A DNA stretch of 64,000 nucleotides from Streptomyces hundungensis (GTDB lineage: Bacteria > Actinomycetota > Actinomycetes > Streptomycetales > Streptomycetaceae). The position numbers and the translations under genes are program-made. Positions 44,180 through 53,609 of this stretch are shown piece by piece (positions within the stretch are counted from its first letter, which is position 1; every line of letters begins with the position of its first letter). The DNA lies in NCBI RefSeq assembly GCF_003627815.1, contig NZ_CP032698.1, positions 4,712,001 to 4,776,000 of the forward strand, written 5' to 3'. The notes below the pieces were generated by a model. It worked only from the letters and a program-made list of their open reading frames with translations. It ran no database searches and was not told where the DNA came from.

Positions 44180-45292
44180 TCACGCCACGGACGCCGCCGG
44201 GTTGGTTCGGGCGGCCGCCCCGACGATGTCGCCGTGCGGGGAAGTCCGCGCCACCGTCGCGAAGTTGAAGGCCTTGTCGCGAACGGTGATCGTCCACGAA
44301 AGGCCGGACCTCTCGCCCGCCGTGATGCCCAGCACGATGGTCGGCATGTGCCACTCGTACCTCATGAGCGTGCCGTGGTCCGCCTGGACGTCCGTGCCGT
44401 CGTGCGCCGATACGTTGCCGTAGTTGTTGACGCAGAAGACATTGGGCGTGGCGATCAGATTCCCGATCCTGGCCCGGCCGGCTTCGATGAACTCGTCCCG
44501 CAGCTCGATGCGTGACAGCACGTCCATGTGCCGCTGCTCCTCGGCGCGGTAGTAGTCACGGATCTGGATTCCCGTGCTCTGCGTGACCACGCCGCGCGGC
44601 ACCGTCAGGAACTGGAGCGAGTTGCCGAGGGGCAGTTTGGGCGAGTAGAGGCTGTTCTTGAGGATGAGCATGTTTTCGCTGTCACGCTCGACGAGGTCCC
44701 CCCGCATCCGCTCCAGAAAGGAGCCGATCTTGACGGGCGAGCCGGAGTTTTCGGTGAACGAGACGGGGAGTTCCTTGCTCGCGCCGGAGGGCGCCGCCTC
44801 CACGGGCGGCACGAAGTCCGCCAGCTCATCGGAGCGGATCCCCAGCTCCGCGAGGCCCTGGGCGATCTGGAATCCGTCCTGCTTGGTCTTCAGGGTCTTC
44901 ATCAGCGCCTGGTGAAGGTGGAAGCACTTGTATCCGTCTTGCAGCGGAAACGGCACGCAAGTGAAGATGCCCTGGAGGTGCGGGTCGGAGCGATAGGTGA
45001 CGGAAGCGACCAGGAAGCTGTCGTAGTAGCTTTCGTACTTTTCCGCAAGGAGCGCCTGGAACGACGCGAGGGGGAAATCCTCAGGACTGTCGAAGGTCAG
45101 CTCCACCAGGTGACACTTGGAGAAAAGCGGGTTCCCCCGGAAGAAGTGCTTCATGGCCTCCTCGAACTCGGTGAGATCGAAGATCCTGTCGACCTTGTAC
45201 GTCGAGAGCGCCGGAAAGAACTGCGACGCGTCGATGAACGGGAACGTGGTCATGGAGAGCCGAAGGACTTTGTCGGCGATGGAGATGGGCAT
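44180..45292 (-). CDS. Unknown 370-aa protein beside the phenazine cluster
   Basis: I do not recognise this protein. It begins MPISIADKVLRLSMTTFPFI, has mixed alpha/beta content, and ends with a beta-rich part (LMRYEWHMPTIVLGITAGER). The order of helices and the motif FRGNPLFSKCHLVEL vaguely recall acyltransferases of the condensation fold, but no HHxxxD is present. The start ATG 45292 has GGAGG upstream and lies 14 bases from the FAD oxidoreductase stop, so both are one operon. Possibly a tailoring or binding protein of the pathway. Confidence 0.65.
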   Translation of the reverse strand: MPISIADKVLRLSMTTFPFIDASQFFPALSTYKVDRIFDLTEFEEAMKHFFRGNPLFSKCHLVELTFDSPEDFPLASFQALLAEKYESYYDSFLVASVTYRSDPHLQGIFTCVPFPLQDGYKCFHLHQALMKTLKTKQDGFQIAQGLAELGIRSDELADFVPPVEAAPSGASKELPVSFTENSGSPVKIGSFLERMRGDLVERDSENMLILKNSLYSPKLPLGNSLQFLTVPRGVVTQSTGIQIRDYYRAEEQRHMDVLSRIELRDEFIEAGRARIGNLIATPNVFCVNNYGNVSAHDGTDVQADHGTLMRYEWHMPTIVLGITAGERSGLSWTITVRDKAFNFATVARTSPHGDIVGAAARTNPAASVA

Positions 45293-45306
45293 GGGCGTGA
45301 CCTCCG

Positions 45307-46671
45307 TTAATGGGTGGGTGCCGGGGCCGACGAGCGACGCCGGCGATGTGCCGCCAGGACGCGCCGCATGGTGCTCGGGGTGCACAGGGTCGTCGGCGGT
45401 TCCAGCAAGTACTGGACTTTCAGGAACTTCTCGGCCACGACCATGTCCGTTTCCGCCGCGGCGAGCACCTTGTCCATGTAGGAGTTGATGAGCCGCACGG
45501 GAAGGGGTCTCGGGCCTTCGATCTGAGGCAGGGCCAGGTCACTGCCGGTCGCCATCCGCCAGGCGACGCCGATGGGTTTGGCGGCCTTGCGGAAGAAACG
45601 TTGCGCGACCTGATCCAGGTCACCGCTGAGCGAGTCACGCAGCGCCATGGCCTGGAGCGAGGCCACCGTCATCCCCTGGGCGTAGATGGGGTTGAAGCTG
45701 GATATCGCATCGCCCACCACCACCAGCCTGCGCGGGAACCGGGTCAGCTTCTCGTAGCGGCGGCGCACGCTCGCCGGGAACCGGTGCGCGGAGATCTCGC
45801 TGAGCGGCTCGGCGTCGCGGATCGCCGCGAAGACGTGGTCGGGGACCAGGGGCCTGGCGAACTCTATCCACCCGGCCGGGTCGGTCGGCGGGTGGTGATC
45901 GCGGTAGCCGATCAGCGTCAGGACCCAGCGGCCGTCCTCTTCCTCCAGGAACTCCGCGCCCTTGGGGCTGCCCGGCGCGTGCCCGATGATCACGACCTTC
46001 TCGCGGCCCATCGAGCCGGGGGCCGGCCGCAGGTACCGGCTGGTGTACATGATGTCGACGTCGATGCGCTCCTCGGCCGGCGGCTCGTACCCCATCTCGA
46101 CCAGCCACTTGGTGGTCCGTCCGGACCGGCCGGTCGCGTCCACCACCAGATCGGCGGGGATCACGTCCTCCGAGCCGCTGCCCTCGTACCTGACGCCCAC
46201 GCCGGTGACCGTGCCGTTGTCCGAGGTGGTCCTCAGGCCGGTGACCTGGCACTGGTCGATCACCTTGATCCGCGAGAGCGCCCCGATCCGGGCGCGGAGC
46301 CGGCTCTCCAGATGCGGCCGGCTCGGCTGGTAGGTGCGGGACAGGTCGGCGTACTCGCCGTCCATGCACAACAGGTGGCCGCCCAAGCGCATCCGCAGTT
46401 CGGCGGGTCCGTCGATGACGGGCGCGCCACCGGCGACGAAGTCGTCGAGGATCCCGGGGAACAGCTCCTCGAAGATCTTCGCGCCCTTGGAAAGCAGGCC
46501 GTGGGCGTGGCGGCCCTGCGGCACACCTCGCCGCTGCGTCCGCTGCCCGTCCGGCAGCTGGTCGCGCTCTACCACCGTTACCCGGTCGAATGCCTCGGAG
46601 AGCACCCGAGCGGCAAGCAGACCCGAAATGCTCGCGCCCAGCACCACCGCATGTTCACCAATACGCTTCAC
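45307..46671 (-). CDS. FAD-dependent oxidoreductase (aromatic hydroxylase-like)
   Basis: This 454-aa flavoprotein has the N-terminal dinucleotide-binding loop AVVLGASISGLLAARVLSEA with VTVVERD, the family motif RRGVPQGRHAHGLL, VDATGRSG in the middle, and the FAD-binding GDAISSFNPIYAQGMTVAS. It belongs to the group of hydroxylases and reductases found in natural-product clusters. Divergent from phzB, it probably hydroxylates or oxidises the phenazine ring. GTG 46671 has GGAAT upstream; ATG 46701 is an alternative. The role is inferred from its position. Confidence 0.82.
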   Translation of the reverse strand: MKRIGEHAVVLGASISGLLAARVLSEAFDRVTVVERDQLPDGQRTQRRGVPQGRHAHGLLSKGAKIFEELFPGILDDFVAGGAPVIDGPAELRMRLGGHLLCMDGEYADLSRTYQPSRPHLESRLRARIGALSRIKVIDQCQVTGLRTTSDNGTVTGVGVRYEGSGSEDVIPADLVVDATGRSGRTTKWLVEMGYEPPAEERIDVDIMYTSRYLRPAPGSMGREKVVIIGHAPGSPKGAEFLEEEDGRWVLTLIGYRDHHPPTDPAGWIEFARPLVPDHVFAAIRDAEPLSEISAHRFPASVRRRYEKLTRFPRRLVVVGDAISSFNPIYAQGMTVASLQAMALRDSLSGDLDQVAQRFFRKAAKPIGVAWRMATGSDLALPQIEGPRPLPVRLINSYMDKVLAAAETDMVVAEKFLKVQYLLEPPTTLCTPSTMRRVLAAHRRRRSSAPAPTH

Positions 46672-46701
46672 AGGAATTCCTTCTGGTCGGGCAAGCGTCA
46701 T

Positions 46702-47417
46702 GTGTGTGTTGGCAAGCGCCTTGTGTGGGGTGTGTCAGCAATATGTGGGTGATCGCGGCCGATGCTCCGGCGATGGTTTCCCGAATTCTTCGATACGGAC
46801 TCATCGAGGTCCGGGCCGGGGAGGTGTTCGGTGCGCATCGCGAAGGTAGGTGCTCGACGGGTTCGGCCACGGAACGTGCCGCGGTATTGGCTGGTTCGTT
46901 CCATCGAGCGCGGCTGGAGTGGCCGAAATTCACGGGGGATGCGTGGGTCCGCCCGCACGGGTGGCGGGCCTGCGGCACGTGACCGGGCAGGCGGCGGCCC
47001 GAAGGGGCGCGCTGCCGACGGGAGTTGAGGGCGTCCCTCGCCCAGGAGCGGCACAAGAGAGAGGAGTGCAGGCCCGGCCGGTAGACGGGGCCCGCCCTCC
47101 GCTGTCCAGGGCCCCGATCGGGGGGTCGGGACCCCGGCAGAGCCGCGTCCGCCATGGAGCAGATCCTCCAGACCATGGAGTAGATCCCTCAGGCGGTGAT
47201 ACCCGCTGGAACTTTTCGGCCAGACAGTGGTGATCGGGCTCCTGAACCGGCCGAAGCGTGAGCAAAGTCCTCGCACAACCCGCCGGGCATCGAGGCGAGT
47301 TCAACAGGAATCTCATGAACCACCGCATGACGACGCTTCTTTGGCATCGTCGTGATGGTCGAGTCTGCCCTTGTGCACGCGGTTGTCCCGCATTACTTCG
47401 GCACTACAGGAGATCCA
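46702..47417. promoter_or_regulatory. Divergent region between the FAD gene and the phz operon
   Basis: No good gene is seen in about 700 bases. It must hold promoters for both directions. A direct repeat (CATGGAGCAGATCC at about 47153 and CATGGAGTAGATCC 21 bases later) lies in the middle and may be a binding site, for example for the Lrp-type regulator of the cluster. Support is positional only. Confidence 0.5.
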
Positions 47418-47945
47418 ATGGCCGACATCACCGGCATCGCTGAAACCGCTCAATCCGCTGAATCCGCTGCTACGTTCGCGGAGTCACGCGGCGAATCGGA
47501 ACTGCGAGCGAGCAACCGTGCGATCGTGGAGCAGTACATGAATACCCGGGGGCAGGATCGCCTGCGCCGGCACCTTCTGTTCACCGAAGACGGCACCGGT
47601 GGTCTCTGGACGACCGAGACCGGGCAGCCGATCGTCATCACCGGCCGGGACCGACTGGGTGACCACGGTCAATGGTCGCTCAAGTGCTTCCCCGACTGGG
47701 TCTGGACGAACATCGAGGTCTTCGAGACGCAGGACCCCAACCATTTCTGGGTCGAATGCGACGGGGAGGGGACGATCCGTTTCCCCGACTACCCCGACGG
47801 CCACTACCGCAACCACTTCCTGCATTCCTTCCTGTTCGAGAACGGGAAGATCAAGCGCCAGCGCGAGTTCATGAACCCCTGCGAACAGTTCAGGGCTCTG
47901 GGCATTACCGTCCCGCAGGTCAAGCGGGCCGACATACCGACCTGA
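47418..47945 (+). CDS. phzB: Phenazine biosynthesis protein PhzB
   Basis: This 175-aa protein closely follows PhzA/PhzB: RRHLLFTEDGTGGLWTTETG, WSLKCFPDWVWTNIEVFETQ, FWVECDGEGTIRFPDYPDGH and REFMNPCEQFRALGI. PhzA/B accelerate the condensation of two ketone molecules into the tricyclic phenazine precursor. Only one copy is present, as is usual outside Pseudomonas. ATG 47418 has CAGGAG upstream. It is the first gene of the phz operon. Confidence 0.95.
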   Translation: MADITGIAETAQSAESAATFAESRGESELRASNRAIVEQYMNTRGQDRLRRHLLFTEDGTGGLWTTETGQPIVITGRDRLGDHGQWSLKCFPDWVWTNIEVFETQDPNHFWVECDGEGTIRFPDYPDGHYRNHFLHSFLFENGKIKRQREFMNPCEQFRALGITVPQVKRADIPT

Positions 47946-47992
47946 ACGCCGTTCGCCGGGCGTCTTCTGATCAATCAATGGGGAAGGTCGTG

Positions 47993-49158
47993 ATGGGAAA
48001 CATCCTCGTCGACATCGACAGGGCCAAAGCGCGTCACCAGCCCGAATGGAACAATCCGGCACAGGTCGAACTCGTACGAGCGATCCTGTCGTCCGTCACA
48101 CCGCTGGTGACCGCCGCGCAGGTGGAGGACCTCCGCTCCCACCTCGCCCGCGTCGCCACCGGCGAGATGCAGGTGCTGAAGGCCGGGGATTGCGCGGAGG
48201 ACCCGGCCGAGTGCACCGCCGGCCACATTCGGAGCAAGACCGAGCTCATCGGCCTGCTCGCCCAGAACCTGGAGACCGCCACCGGCAAGCGGACGCTGCG
48301 GGTCGGGCGCATCGCGGGGCAGTTCTCCAAGCCCCGCTCCAGCCGGTTCGAAAAGCTCGGCGATGCCGAACTGCCGTCCTTCTTCGGGCACATGATCAAC
48401 GGGCCGGAGCCCACCCACGAGAGCCGCCGTCCCGACCCCCTGCGCATGCTCACGGGCTATATGGCCGCCAGGGAGATCATGACGCAGCTCGGCTGGGTCG
48501 GGTCCGTGCCTCGCACCGACGGGTCCGCCGTCTGGACCAGCCATGAAGCGCTGCTCCTGGACTACGAGATATCGATGCTCCGCGAGCTCGACGGGGGTCG
48601 GCGCCTGCTGAGCTCCACCCACTGGCCGTGGATCGGCGAGCGGACCCGGCAACTCGACGGGCCGCACGTCGCCCTGCTCGCCCAGGTGATCAACCCGGTG
48701 GCCTGCAAGGTCGGCCCGTCCATGACCCCCGGCGAGATCGCCGAGCTGTGCGACCGGTTGGACCCGGAGCGGGAGCCGGGCCGGCTGTCGCTCATCGTGC
48801 GCATGGGCGCCGACCTCGTCGCCGACCGGCTGCCCCGGCTCGTGGAGGCCGTGAAGTCGGCCGGGCACCCGGTGGTCTGGCTCACCGACCCGATGCACGG
48901 CAACACCGAGAGCGCCGCCGACGGCACCAAATACCGGCTCGTGGGCAACGTCGCCCGGGAAGTCCGCGGCTTCCGGCGGGTCCTCGACCTGGCCGGGGTT
49001 CCGGCCGGGGGCTCCATCTGGAGGCGACCCCCGACGACGTGACCGAGTGCGTGCTTGACACGGCCGAGCTGGGGTCGGGCCCCGTCACCAGCCTGTGTGA
49101 CCCGCGACTCAACACCGGCCAGGCCATCGAAGTGGTCTCGGCGTGGTCCGGGTACTGA
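47993..49158 (+). CDS. phzC: PhzC: type II DAHP synthase (frameshifted as given)
   Basis: This enzyme makes 3-deoxy-D-arabino-heptulosonate 7-phosphate for the shikimate branch feeding phenazines. The start (GTG/ATG 47990/47993, after GGGGAAGG) gives [20 protein letters not shown], and the family pattern runs through [18 protein letters not shown] and [19 protein letters not shown] to [12 protein letters not shown]. Then the frame changes in the run GGGGG at 49007-49011. The original frame stops at 49042, while the conserved end [20 protein letters not shown] continues in another frame to a stop at 49158. A single missing base explains this. Confidence 0.9.
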
Positions 49159-49182
49159 GATTCCTAGAGAGGGAGCCTTTTG

Positions 49183-49806
49183 ATGACGGGAATACCACCG
49201 ATCGCGCCCTACAGTCTGCCGCCGAGTCATGCGCTGCCGGAGAACTCCGTGCGCTGGACCGTCCACCCGGATCGGGCGGTGCTCCTCATCCACGACATGC
49301 AGAGCTACTTCCTCAATCCCTTTGAGGACGGCATGCGCAGCACCTTGGTGCACACCGTCGCCGACCTCAAGAAGCGCTGCGCGGCGCTGGGAGTGCCGGT
49401 GGCCTACACCGCTCAGCCCGGCAGCATGACGGACGAGGAACGCGGGCTCCTCAAGGACTTCTGGGGCCCCGGCATGCGCACCGACGAGGCCGAACGCGCG
49501 ATCGTGCCCGAACTCGAACCCGACCCGGAGGACTGGCTGAGCACGAAGTGGCGCTACAGCGCGTTCTTCAAGTCGGAGCTGCTCCAGCGCATGCGCGCTC
49601 TCCAGCGTGACCAGCTGATCGTTTGCGGCGTCTACGCACACATCGGTGTGCTGTCGACGGCTCTGGACGCGTTCTCCAACGACGTCCAGCCCTTCCTGGT
49701 CGCCGACGCGCTCGGTGACTTCTCCGCGGCCCACCACAGGCTGACCCTCGCCTACGCGGCACGGTCCTGCGCCATGGTGGTCAGGTCCGAGGACGTGCTC
49801 GCATGA
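49183..49806 (+). CDS. phzD: PhzD: isochorismatase-type ADIC hydrolase
   Basis: This 207-aa enzyme converts 2-amino-2-deoxyisochorismate to trans-2,3-dihydro-3-hydroxyanthranilate. The catalytic residues are visible: Asp in [17 protein letters not shown], Lys in [18 protein letters not shown], and the ligand-binding [22 protein letters not shown] segment ([11 protein letters not shown]). ATG 49183 is one codon after an alternative TTG. It overlaps phzE by four bases (ATGA). Confidence 0.96.
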   Translation: MTGIPPIAPYSLPPSHALPENSVRWTVHPDRAVLLIHDMQSYFLNPFEDGMRSTLVHTVADLKKRCAALGVPVAYTAQPGSMTDEERGLLKDFWGPGMRTDEAERAIVPELEPDPEDWLSTKWRYSAFFKSELLQRMRALQRDQLIVCGVYAHIGVLSTALDAFSNDVQPFLVADALGDFSAAHHRLTLAYAARSCAMVVRSEDVLA

Positions 49807-51668
49807 GCGCGCTGCTGGAGCACGTCCTGGCGCTGGAAGTGCCCGCCTTCGCGATCATCCACCGCCCCGAGAGCGGCTGCGCCGGCACGCTCGACGTCCT
49901 GACGGGCCCGGTGACCGAGTACAAGTCGCTGGACGACATCCCGTTGGCCGACGACTCCGTGCCGGGCCCCGCACTCGACACGCTGGTGCTCGTCCCCTAC
50001 CGGCAGCTGGCCGACCGCGGCTTCGCGGCGCGGGACGACGCCACGCCCCTGCTGGCGATGAGCCTCACCGCTCGCGACACCGTGCCGGTCGCCGAAGCGC
50101 TGGCCCGCTTCCCACAGGCCCCTACGGAGCTGGCCGACGGGCACTTCGACGTGGACGACGCCGCGTACGCGCAGATGGTGCGCCAGATCGTCACCGACGA
50201 GATCGGCACCGGCGAGGGCGCCAACTTCGTGATGAAGCGCTCGTTCGTCGCGGACATCGGCGACTACTCCCTGACCAGCGCCCTGTCGTTCTTCCGGCGG
50301 CTGTTGGAGCGCGAGGAGAAGGCCTACTGGACCTTCATCATCCACACCGGCCGCAACACCCTCGTCGGGGCGACACCGGAGCGCCACATCTCGCTCGCCG
50401 AGGGCGCGGCCGTGATGAACCCGATCAGCGGCACCTACCGGTATCCGTCCGGCGGCCCCACCTTGCAGGGCGTCATGGAGTTCCTCGCCGACACCAAGGA
50501 GACCGACGAGCTCTACATGGTGCTCGACGAGGAACTGAAGATGATGGCCCGGCTGTGCGACGACGGGGGGCGCGTCCACGGGCCGTACCTGAAGGAAATG
50601 GCGCGCCTCGCGCACACCGAGTACCTGATCGAGGGCAAGACCAACCGCGATGTGCGTGAGGTTCTGCACGAGACGATGTTCGCCCCCACGGTCACCGGGA
50701 GCCCGCTGGAGAGCGCCGCCAAGGTCATCTGGCGCCACGAGCCGAACGGACGCGGCTACTACAGCGGGGTCGCCGCGCTGATCGGACGGGACGCGGCGGG
50801 ACGGCAGACCCTCGACTCGGCGATCTTGATCCGGACGGCCGACATCGATCCCGGCGGCCGGATGAACATTTCCGTGGGGGCCACCCTGGTGCGCCACTCC
50901 GACCCGATGACCGAGGCCGCCGAGACCCGGGCCAAGCTGGCGACCCTGCTCAACGCGCTCAAGTCCGACCCGTGTTCCGGCTACGCGGCCGACCCGGAGG
51001 TCCGTGCCGCACTGGACCGCCGCAACGACAGGATCGCGGGGTTCTGGCTCCGGGACAGGTGCGAGCGCCGGCCGGCCGGGACTCCGCTGGACGGCGCGAC
51101 GGCCCTGGTCGTGGACGCGGAGGACACCTTCACCGCCATGCTCGACCAGCAGTTGCGGTCATTGGGGCTGTGCGTGGAGGTCCGCCGCTTCGACGAGCCG
51201 TACGACGTGGCCGCCTACGACCTCACGGTCTTCGGCCCCGGCCCGGGAGATCCGCGGATGGCCTCCCACCCCAAGATCGCCAAGCTGCGGCAGTCGGTCG
51301 ACACCGCGCTGGCCCGTCACCGGCCGATGCTGGCCGTGTGCCTGAGCCACCAGGTACTCAGCATGAAGCTCGGCTTCGACCTGCACCGCCGCGAGGTACC
51401 CAACCAGGGCGTCCAGCGCGAGATCGACCTGTTCGGACTGCGTGAACGCGTGGGCTTCTACAACACGTTCGCCGCGCACAGCGCGGTCGGCAGACGAACC
51501 GTCGAAGGGATCGGTGTGGTCGAGGTGAGCCGGGACGAGCAGAGCGGCGAGGTGAACGCGCTGCGCGGGCCGGGCTTCGCATCGGTTCAGTTCCACGCCG
51601 AGTCGGTGCTCACCGTCGACGGCCCGCGCATCATCCGCGAGGCGATACAGGGGGTACTCGGCCGATGA
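49803..51668 (+). CDS. phzE: PhzE: aminodeoxyisochorismate synthase with glutamine amidotransferase
   Basis: This 621-aa fusion resembles anthranilate synthase. The TrpE-like part holds [30 protein letters not shown] and the Mg/chorismate segment [18 protein letters not shown]. The C-terminal amidotransferase part (about residues 430-621) has [16 protein letters not shown], the nucleophile Cys in [12 protein letters not shown], and His-Glu in SVQFHAES. It forms ADIC from chorismate and glutamine. It is in the coupled block phzD-phzE-117aa-phzF-phzG. Confidence 0.96.
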   Translation: MSALLEHVLALEVPAFAIIHRPESGCAGTLDVLTGPVTEYKSLDDIPLADDSVPGPALDTLVLVPYRQLADRGFAARDDATPLLAMSLTARDTVPVAEALARFPQAPTELADGHFDVDDAAYAQMVRQIVTDEIGTGEGANFVMKRSFVADIGDYSLTSALSFFRRLLEREEKAYWTFIIHTGRNTLVGATPERHISLAEGAAVMNPISGTYRYPSGGPTLQGVMEFLADTKETDELYMVLDEELKMMARLCDDGGRVHGPYLKEMARLAHTEYLIEGKTNRDVREVLHETMFAPTVTGSPLESAAKVIWRHEPNGRGYYSGVAALIGRDAAGRQTLDSAILIRTADIDPGGRMNISVGATLVRHSDPMTEAAETRAKLATLLNALKSDPCSGYAADPEVRAALDRRNDRIAGFWLRDRCERRPAGTPLDGATALVVDAEDTFTAMLDQQLRSLGLCVEVRRFDEPYDVAAYDLTVFGPGPGDPRMASHPKIAKLRQSVDTALARHRPMLAVCLSHQVLSMKLGFDLHRREVPNQGVQREIDLFGLRERVGFYNTFAAHSAVGRRTVEGIGVVEVSRDEQSGEVNALRGPGFASVQFHAESVLTVDGPRIIREAIQGVLGR

Positions 51669-52018
51669 GAGTGGATGTCGTCTGGTGGGACCTGGCCAGG
51701 TCCCACCAGACCATCGAATCCCTGGAGAGGGATCTGCGGGACTCCGTCGAGCCCTGGCACGAGGTCAGGGGACTGCGCCTGAAGCTGTGGATCGCCGACC
51801 GTGAACGCGGCCGCTGGGGCGCGGTCATGTGGTGGGACTCCGACGTCCCGGCCGATCAGCCGCTGCCCCCCAACCGGGCGGCCGAGCTCATCGGGTACGC
51901 CCCCGACCACCGCAGCGCCTTCGACGTCGCCGCGGTCGCCGAGGGAATCGACGCGCTCGGCCTCGCCTTCTCCGCCGAACCCTCAACAACCTCGGCACAC
52001 GTCACGGAGCTCCGATAA
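51665..52018 (+). CDS. Small unknown protein inside the phz operon, 117 aa
   Basis: It overlaps phzE (ATGA at 51665) and its stop overlaps the phzF start (TAATG at 52016-52020). It begins [20 protein letters not shown], contains GLRLKLWIADRERGRWGAVM and ends with a hydrophilic tail. It has the size and beta-alpha arrangement of small ABM/YdhR-like monooxygenase folds (the latter assignment is weak). It is not part of the classical phzABCDEFG set. Tight coupling indicates a role with phzE and phzF, perhaps as a stabilising or redox partner. Confidence 0.8.
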   Translation: MRVDVVWWDLARSHQTIESLERDLRDSVEPWHEVRGLRLKLWIADRERGRWGAVMWWDSDVPADQPLPPNRAAELIGYAPDHRSAFDVAAVAEGIDALGLAFSAEPSTTSAHVTELR

Positions 52019-52851
52019 TGCACCAGTACATGGTCGTAGACGCTTTCGCCCGCGAACCGCTGCGGGGCAACCCGGTCGCCGTCTTCTTCGACAGCGAGGA
52101 CCTGACCGGCGAGACGATGCAGCGCATCGCGCAGGAGATGAACCTCTCCGAGGTCACCTTCGTGCTGCCGGCCGAACAGGGCGGCGACGCACGGATCAGG
52201 ATCTTCACCCCGGTGAACGAACTGCCCTTCGCCGGGCACCCGATGCTCGGCACGGCCCACGCGCTCGGCCGGACCTGGAAACGCGACAGGCTGCGGCTGG
52301 AGACCGCGATGGGCGTCATCCCGTTCGAGCTCAGTACCCGCGACGGCGCCGCATGGGTCCGGATGCGGCAGCCCGTTCCCAGCTCGAAGCCCTACGACCT
52401 CGGCGCCGACCTGCTGGCCGCACTCGGGGTCGAGACGTCGACGGCCCCGGTCGAGATCTACCACAACGGGCCGCGCCACGTGTTCGTGGGATTGAGCGAC
52501 GTGGGGGCGCTGTCCGCGCTCCACCCGGACCACCGCGCCCTCTCGCGCTTCCCCGACATGGCCGCCAACTGCTTCGCCAGGGCGGGCGACGGCTGGCAGA
52601 TGCGGATGTTCTCCCCCGCCTACGGCGTGGTCGAGGACGCGGCGACCGGCTCCGCCGCCGGGCCCCTCGCGATCCACCTGGCCCGCCACGGGTTCGCCGA
52701 GTACGGGCAGGAGATCCAGATCACCCAGGGCGTGGAGATGGGACGCTCCTCGGTCATGAGGGCGACCGCCGAGGGGACCGGCGAGTCGATCCACTCGGTC
52801 CACGTCGGCGGGCACGCCGCCGTGGTCGCTGAGGGGAGGCTCCATGTCTGA
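52018..52851 (+). CDS. phzF: PhzF: DHHA isomerase
   Basis: This 277-aa protein of the PhzF/diaminopimelate-epimerase fold isomerises trans-2,3-dihydro-3-hydroxyanthranilate to the aminoketone that condenses to the phenazine scaffold. The catalytic Glu is in MNLSEVTFVLP, and the conserved segments ELPFAGHPMLGTAHALG and DAATGSAAGPLAIHLARHG are intact. Coupled upstream to the 117-aa gene and overlapping phzG by eight bases. Confidence 0.96.
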   Translation: MHQYMVVDAFAREPLRGNPVAVFFDSEDLTGETMQRIAQEMNLSEVTFVLPAEQGGDARIRIFTPVNELPFAGHPMLGTAHALGRTWKRDRLRLETAMGVIPFELSTRDGAAWVRMRQPVPSSKPYDLGADLLAALGVETSTAPVEIYHNGPRHVFVGLSDVGALSALHPDHRALSRFPDMAANCFARAGDGWQMRMFSPAYGVVEDAATGSAAGPLAIHLARHGFAEYGQEIQITQGVEMGRSSVMRATAEGTGESIHSVHVGGHAAVVAEGRLHV

Positions 52852-53503
52852 GCGCGAACTCCTCGTCTCCGCCAGTGAATTCGAGTCGCTCAGCGGGAAG
52901 GTCGACCTGCCCTTCCCCGAGTACGACCAGCCGCCTTCGGAACCTCTCCCGCTGGTGCGGAGCTGGCTCGACCGGGCACGGGAGAGCGGAGTCCGCGAGC
53001 CGGCCGCACTCGCGCTGGCCACCGCCGACTCCCGAGGGCGCGCCTCCAACCGGACGATCGCCATCACCGAAGTCACCGACGCCGGCCTGGTGTTCACCAG
53101 CCACAGCTGTAGCCAGAAGGGACGCGAACTCGCCGCCACCGGGTGGGCGTCGGGCTTGCTGTACTGGCGGGAGACCGGCCAGCAGATCATCATCTCCGGT
53201 CCCGTGGTGCTCCTGCCCGACGCCGAGTCGGACGCCCTGTGGTCCGCCCGGCCCACTCCGCTGCACGCCATGTCGACGGTCACCGAGCAGAGCGAGCCGC
53301 TGGAGGACGTCGAGGCCCTGCGCGTGCGGGCACGCCGCCTGGAACGGACCGGAGCGCCCCAGCCCCGGCCGGAGTTCTTCGTCGGCTACCGGCTGGAGCC
53401 CGCCGTCGTCGAATTCTGGTCCGCGAGCTCGGATCGGCTGCACCGCAGGCTGCGCTATGACCGCGGCCCGCTCCAGTGGCGTACGAGCCGACTGCAACCG
53501 TAG
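52844..53503 (+). CDS. phzG: PhzG: FMN-dependent oxidase
   Basis: This 219-aa protein belongs to the pyridoxamine-5-phosphate-oxidase-like FMN family: ATADSRGRASNRTIAITEVT, VFTSHSCSQKGRELAATGWA, and the C-terminal RRLRYDRGPLQWRTSRLQP. It oxidises the tricyclic intermediate toward phenazine-1,6-dicarboxylate or phenazine-1-carboxylate. It ends the core operon and is separated by 106 bases from the tailoring genes. Confidence 0.94.
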   Translation: MSERELLVSASEFESLSGKVDLPFPEYDQPPSEPLPLVRSWLDRARESGVREPAALALATADSRGRASNRTIAITEVTDAGLVFTSHSCSQKGRELAATGWASGLLYWRETGQQIIISGPVVLLPDAESDALWSARPTPLHAMSTVTEQSEPLEDVEALRVRARRLERTGAPQPRPEFFVGYRLEPAVVEFWSASSDRLHRRLRYDRGPLQWRTSRLQP

Positions 53504-53512
53504 CCGCCGCAC

Positions 53513-53570
53513 CTACGGCCAACTCCCGTGGTGCGCAACCCGGTTGACCGCCCCGGCGGTTGGGCCGTAG
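53513..53570. repeat. Inverted repeat between phzG and the EhpF-like gene
   Basis: CTACGGCC at 53513-53520 matches its complement GGCCGTAG at 53563-53570, and the interior is GC-rich and self-complementary (CCGCCCCGGCGG). It could be an attenuator or stabiliser separating the core from the tailoring genes; no T-run follows. Confidence 0.5.
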
Positions 53571-53609
53571 TGCCCGGACCCACCCGACCCTTTTCCTGAG
53601 GAAGAGACC

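Noticed and set aside
47153..47187. A CRISPR array
   Set aside because: There are only two repeat units, with a 7-base gap between them and no cas genes. No array was found anywhere in the window.
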